A stretch of DNA of 45,417 nt from an uncultured Oscillospiraceae bacterium. GTDB taxonomy: Bacteria > Bacillota > Clostridia > Oscillospirales > Oscillospiraceae. The notes below the pieces were generated by a model. It made no database searches. It saw only the letters and a list, made by a program, of their open reading frames with translations, and had not been told where the DNA came from. Position 1 is the stretch's first letter. Every line of letters begins with the position of its first letter. A program made the translations under genes and the position numbers. Shown here one piece after another: positions 41,954 through 45,417 of the stretch. Where the stretch lies: assembly GCA_910587785.1 (NCBI GenBank), contig CAJUOA010000013.1, positions 1 through 45,417 on the forward strand, written 5' to 3'.

Positions 41954-42628
41954 TTATGTCCGCTCTCCGCTTTCCTCCGGTCCCTCCGGCCTCCTGCTCC
42001 CCGTGAGCGCATACGCCACCCACTCCGCCACATTGACCGCGTGGTCCCCGATCCGCTCCAGATACTTCGCCACCATCAGCAGGTCCAGCGCCTCCCCGGC
42101 GGCAGAGGCGTCCGCAAGGATCAGCTCCGTCAGCTCCCCCTTCACCTGCAAAAACAGCCCGTCCACTACATCGTCATACTCCGCGACCCGCTTGGCCAGC
42201 GACAGGTCGCTCTTCACAAACGCCTCCACACTCCCGCCGACCATCTTCATCGCCGCCTGGGTCATCTCCGTGATATGGAGCCTTCCCGGCAGGGGCGCGC
42301 CCCCCATCTGACACGCGATCTCCGCAATATCCGCCGCCTGATCCCCAATCCGCTCCATGTCGGAGATCATCTTCATCGCCGAGGAGATCGCCCGCAGGTC
42401 CCTCGCCACCGGCTGCTGCTGGAGCAGAAGCTTCATACACAAACTCCCGATGTCCCGCTCCCTCCGGTCGATCTCCCGCTCCAGCTCCACCGCCTGCGCC
42501 GCCATCTCCCGGTCACCGCTCAGAAGCGCCGCCACAGCCGCGGAAATGGCCTCCCGGCACAGCTCCCCCATGCCCGTCAGCGCGCCGTGGAGCGCCTCCA
42601 GCTGCCGCTCAAACCTGCTTCGCATCAT
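41954..42628 (-). CDS. phoU: Phosphate transport system regulator PhoU
   Basis: A 224-residue all-helical cytosolic protein with two PhoU repeats, each with the metal-binding signature (ERIGDQAADIAE and ERIGDHAVNVAE). The tandem ATGATG at 42628/42625 follows GGAGGT inside pstB; its first codon overlaps the pstB stop. It modulates Pst transport and phosphate signalling. Last gene of the minus-strand operon. Confidence 0.95.
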   Translation of the reverse strand: MMRSRFERQLEALHGALTGMGELCREAISAAVAALLSGDREMAAQAVELEREIDRRERDIGSLCMKLLLQQQPVARDLRAISSAMKMISDMERIGDQAADIAEIACQMGGAPLPGRLHITEMTQAAMKMVGGSVEAFVKSDLSLAKRVAEYDDVVDGLFLQVKGELTELILADASAAGEALDLLMVAKYLERIGDHAVNVAEWVAYALTGSRRPEGPEESGERT

Positions 42629-43386
42629 CCGAACCTCCCGGTGATATAATCCTCCGTGCGCTTGTCCCGGGGCATGGAGAACAGCGTCTCCGTATCCCCA
42701 ATCTCCACCAGCTCCCCCAGAAGGAAAAAGGCCGTCTTGTCCGACACCCGCAGCGCCTGCTGCATATTGTGGGTGACCATGACGATGGTGTAGTGCTCCC
42801 GCAGCTCCAAAATCAGGTCCTCGATGCGGGCCGTGGAGATGGGGTCCAGTGCGCTGGTGGCCTCGTCCATCAGCAGCACCTCCGGCTTCACCGCCAGGGC
42901 CCGGGCGATGCACACCCTCTGCTGCTGCCCGCCCGAGAGCCCCAGGGCGTCCTTTTTCAGACAGTCCTTCACCTCATCCCAGATGGCCGCCGCCCGCAGG
43001 GACCGCTCCACGATATCGTCCAGAGCCGCCCTGTTCCACCGCCCATGGGTCCTGGGGCCGTAAGCCACATTGTCATAGATGGACATGGGGAACGGGTTCG
43101 GCTTCTGGAACACCATGCCCACCCGGCGGCGAAGCTCCGTCACGTCCACATTGGGGGAGAAGACCTCCTCCCCGTGGAACGTCAATGATCCCTCCACCCG
43201 GGTGCCCTCAACAAGATCGCTCATGCGGTTGAGGGTGCGCAGGAACGTGCTCTTCCCGCACCCGGAGGGGCCGATGAGCGCCGTCACCCGCCCCGCCGGG
43301 ATGGCCGCCGTCACATGGCGGAGTGCCTGGGCCCGGCCGTAGAAAAAATCCAGGTTCCGGGCCTTGATGATGTCCTTTTCTTTCAT
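42625..43386 (-). CDS. pstB: Phosphate ABC transporter ATPase
   Basis: A 253-residue ATPase. Walker A GPSGCGKST, signature LSGGQQQR, Walker B VLLMDEATSALD, and the PstB-specific VGMVFQKPNPFPMSIYDNVAYG (in parts). It powers high-affinity phosphate uptake. It overlaps phoU by 4 nt and follows pstA by 27 nt. Confidence 0.97.
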   Translation of the reverse strand: MKEKDIIKARNLDFFYGRAQALRHVTAAIPAGRVTALIGPSGCGKSTFLRTLNRMSDLVEGTRVEGSLTFHGEEVFSPNVDVTELRRRVGMVFQKPNPFPMSIYDNVAYGPRTHGRWNRAALDDIVERSLRAAAIWDEVKDCLKKDALGLSGGQQQRVCIARALAVKPEVLLMDEATSALDPISTARIEDLILELREHYTIVMVTHNMQQALRVSDKTAFFLLGELVEIGDTETLFSMPRDKRTEDYITGRFG

Positions 43387-43413
43387 GGAAGTCCCTTTCC
43401 CGCCTCCGTGGAA

Positions 43414-44259
43414 CTAGCGCCTGCGCCCCACCGCCCCCGCCGTCAGATTCAGCAGGACCGTGAGGAACAGCAATACCGTAGCTACCGCGAAAGCTGTGGT
43501 GAAATCCGAGCGCTCCTTGGCGTACACATACAGCGCCACCGTGAGGGTGGAGCCGGAGGCCTTCACGAGCCCCGAGAGGGAGGAGAAGTCCTGCATGGCC
43601 GTGGAGAGGCCCGCCGTGTAGAGGAGCACCGCGCTCTCCCCCACCACTCTCCCCGCTGCCAGGATGCACCCCGCAGCGATGCCCCGCACGCTGGAGGGCA
43701 GTACCACCGTCCGCACCGTGCGCCACTTTCCCGCCCCCAGGCCCAGCGCTCCCTCCCGGTAGGACCGGGGCACGGTTTTCAGGCTCTCCTGAGTGGCCCG
43801 GATGACCGTGGGCAGGGTCATGATGGCCAGCGTCAGCGACCCCGCCAGCAGACTCTTTTGCAGCCCCAGCACCGTACAGAAGAGGATGGAGCCCACCATC
43901 GCGTAGAGGATGGAGGGCAGGCCCGAGAGGGTCTCCGCCGCGAACTCCACCGCCGCCGCCAGACGCCGCCTGGGCGCGTACTCCGTCAGATACACCGCCG
44001 CGCCCACGCCCAGAGGCAGTGCTGCCGCCAGGGATACGGCGATGACATAAACTGTGTTGAGGATGCAGGGCGCGATACCCACTTGCCCGTGCAAGACGCT
44101 CTCCTCCTGGGTGAGGAGCGCCCAGCTGAGCCCCGGCAGGCCCCGCCAGAGCACGTACCCCGCCACAAAGGCCAAAAGGCCCACCGTCACCAGGGCGCCC
44201 AGCCGGGGCAGTGCCGCCGCCAGGAGGTTCCACGCCCTGCGCCGCCGTCCTTTTGCCAT
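43414..44259 (-). CDS. pstA: Phosphate ABC transporter permease PstA
   Basis: A 281-residue membrane protein with about six helices. GIAPCILNTVYVIAVSLAAALPLGVGAAVYLTEYA (in parts) and the EAA-type YREGALGLGAGKWRTVRTVVLP are PstA features. I prefer ATG 44259, 7 nt after AAGGGGG, over GTG 44265, which overlaps the pstC stop and sits too close to the ribosome site. Confidence 0.93.
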   Translation of the reverse strand: MAKGRRRRAWNLLAAALPRLGALVTVGLLAFVAGYVLWRGLPGLSWALLTQEESVLHGQVGIAPCILNTVYVIAVSLAAALPLGVGAAVYLTEYAPRRRLAAAVEFAAETLSGLPSILYAMVGSILFCTVLGLQKSLLAGSLTLAIMTLPTVIRATQESLKTVPRSYREGALGLGAGKWRTVRTVVLPSSVRGIAAGCILAAGRVVGESAVLLYTAGLSTAMQDFSSLSGLVKASGSTLTVALYVYAKERSDFTTAFAVATVLLFLTVLLNLTAGAVGRRR

Positions 44260-44261
44260 GC

Positions 44262-45143
44262 TCACGCCCCCTTCCGCCCCTTCAGGGTCCGGTTCAACAG
44301 CAGGTTCACCAGCAGGATAAAGACAAACAGCACCAGCCCGATGGAGAAGAGCGCCTGCCGCTGGAGGGACCCCGGGGAGGCGTAGTTCATCTCAATGGCG
44401 ATGCCCGTGGTGAGGAACCGGACGCTCCGCAGGAGCCCCGGCATGTTGGGCACGTTGCCCGCCACCATCAGGATGGCCATGGCTTCCCCCAGAGCGCGGC
44501 CCACGCCCAGCACCACCGCCGCCGCGATGCCGCTTCGCGCCGCCGGGGCGGAGACCCGAAGCCAGGTCTCCGCCTCCGTGGCCCCCAGGGCGAGGCTCCC
44601 CTCCTCGTACTCCCGGGGGACCGCCTCCAGGGCCGTGGTGGTCAGGTCGATGACCGAGGGCAGAATCATCACCGCCAGTACGATGACCGCCGCCAGCAGA
44701 CTGTCCCCCGCCGGGAGGTCCAGCGCCGCACGCAGGGCGGGCACCAGGGCGCACATGCCCACCAGTCCGTAGACCACGGAGGGGATGCCCGCCAGGAGGC
44801 TCACCGCCGGACGCAGGACCCTTGCCAGAGGCCGGGGCGCGGCCTTGGCAAGATAGACTGCGGTGAAAAATCCCACCGGCACCCCCAGCACCACCGCCCC
44901 CGCCGCGCCCCAGAGGCTGGTCAGCAGCATGGGCAGGATGCCGAAGCGGGGAGCTTCGGCGTTGGTGGAATCCCACACCGTGCCCAGCAGGAACTCCCCC
45001 AGGCCCGCCTTTCGGATGGCGGGCAGTCCGGCCAAGATGAGGTAGAGGGCGATCAACAGCAAAAACACCACTGCCGCCAGGGCGCAGGCTGCCAGCAGCA
45101 CGCCCATGAACAGCTCTCCGGGCCGTTCCCGGCTTTTTCTCAC
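44262..45143 (-). CDS. pstC: Phosphate ABC transporter permease PstC
   Basis: A 293-residue membrane protein with FGILPMLLTSLWGAAGAVVLGVPVG and the EAA loop YEEGSLALGATEAETWLRVSAPAA (both in part), as in PstC. The start is GTG 45143, 7 nt after AGGAGGAG; the in-frame GTG 45161 would place that ribosome site inside the gene. Its stop is immediately followed by pstA. Confidence 0.92.
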   Translation of the reverse strand: MRKSRERPGELFMGVLLAACALAAVVFLLLIALYLILAGLPAIRKAGLGEFLLGTVWDSTNAEAPRFGILPMLLTSLWGAAGAVVLGVPVGFFTAVYLAKAAPRPLARVLRPAVSLLAGIPSVVYGLVGMCALVPALRAALDLPAGDSLLAAVIVLAVMILPSVIDLTTTALEAVPREYEEGSLALGATEAETWLRVSAPAARSGIAAAVVLGVGRALGEAMAILMVAGNVPNMPGLLRSVRFLTTGIAIEMNYASPGSLQRQALFSIGLVLFVFILLVNLLLNRTLKGRKGA

Positions 45144-45164
45144 AGTCTCACTCCTCCTCACACA

Positions 45165-45417
45165 TCACGGGGCGATGGCCCCGGCTAAGGACAGGTACCC
45201 CGCCGCCTCCCCGCTCCGGGCGAAGTCCAGGAACGCCGACGCGGCCTCCCCCAGCCGTGCGTCCCGGCGGGTGACCATGAGGAAGGGACGGCGGAGGGGG
45301 TAGTCCCCGCTGCGGACGGTGTCCTCTGTACAGGGGACGCCGCCGATCTTCACGGTCCGCACGCCCTCCCCGGCGGAGGCCAGGGAGGCGTAGCCGATGG
45401 CGTTGGGGTTGGAGGCC
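45165..45417 (-). CDS. pstS: Phosphate-binding protein PstS, 5' part outside window
   Basis: Only the last 83 residues are present. The sequence ASNPNAIGYASLAS...VKIGGVPCTEDTVRSGDYPL.RPFLMVT is the conserved C-terminus of PstS-type extracellular phosphate-binding proteins. It is the first gene of the minus-strand pstSCAB-phoU order; the promoter and N-terminus lie beyond the window. Confidence 0.9.
   Translation of the reverse strand, partial: ASNPNAIGYASLASAGEGVRTVKIGGVPCTEDTVRSGDYPLRRPFLMVTRRDARLGEAASAFLDFARSGEAAGYLSLAGAIAP

Overview
The window reads as chromosomal DNA of a GC-rich, spore-forming, anaerobic Firmicute of the class Clostridia, most likely a gut Oscillospiraceae-type bacterium (Flavonifractor / Intestinimonas / Oscillibacter-like). 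Supporting evidence: a complete spoIIA (sigma-F) operon, AGGAGG-type ribosome binding sites, sigma-A promoters with 17-nt spacers, two SLH/S-layer-type surface proteins, an oxygen-sensitive glycyl radical enzyme, and purine, hydroxyproline and Amadori-compound catabolic genes typical of gut anaerobes. The genus is inference. I saw no rRNA, tRNA, CRISPR array, integrase or transposase.

Layout. 1-4.6 kb: 3' part of a giant surface protein. 4.6-6.1 kb (minus): orphan phage-tail-like protein and cysteine synthase. 6.4-10.8 kb: purine-catabolism pair ssnA-ygfK behind a 5' leader with an intrinsic terminator (riboswitch candidate). 10.9-12.1 kb: divergent NiaR-type repressor and HD-domain protein. 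12.2-19.3 kb: a hydroxyproline block comprising an XRE-cupin regulator, glycyl-radical activase, trans-4-hydroxy-L-proline dehydratase (HypD), M24 Xaa-Pro peptidase and P5C dehydrogenase. 19.5-20.3 kb: small membrane protein and DUF3786 protein. 20.4-21.8 kb: infC-rpmI-rplT behind an attenuator leader. 21.9-23.9 kb: nitrilase-family hydrolase and aldose 1-epimerase. 24.2-27.5 kb: SLH surface protein of mosaic composition. 27.7-30.0 kb: proC and a tandem CmpB-family membrane protein. 30.1-30.9 kb: BlaI-like regulator and ComFB protein. 31.1-32.5 kb: spoIIAA-spoIIAB-sigF. 32.7-41.9 kb: oligopeptide-type ABC transporter, C26 amidase, FrlB-like deglycase, GntR regulator and FrlD-like kinase. 42.0-45.4 kb (minus): pstSCAB-phoU, with pstS cut by the window end.

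How the genes work together. In the hydroxyproline block, the M24 peptidase could release residues from X-Pro/X-Hyp peptides, HypD would dehydrate trans-4-hydroxyproline to pyrroline-5-carboxylate (P5C), and the P5C dehydrogenase would oxidise it to glutamate. ProC, 8 kb away, offers the reductive route to proline. A 14-bp palindrome TTCAnnATnnTGAA occurs at three control points of this block, and one copy contains the -10 elements of two divergent promoters. The 32.7-41.9 kb block looks like an import-and-degradation locus for Amadori products (fructosyl amino acids or peptides): kinase plus deglycase would yield glucose 6-phosphate and the free amino compound, and the C26 hydrolase may trim a gamma-glutamyl or amide bond.

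The best candidates for something undescribed are the unassigned leader RNA before ssnA, the palindrome regulon with its shared symmetric -10, and the Amadori locus that combines a peptide transporter with a C26 amidase.
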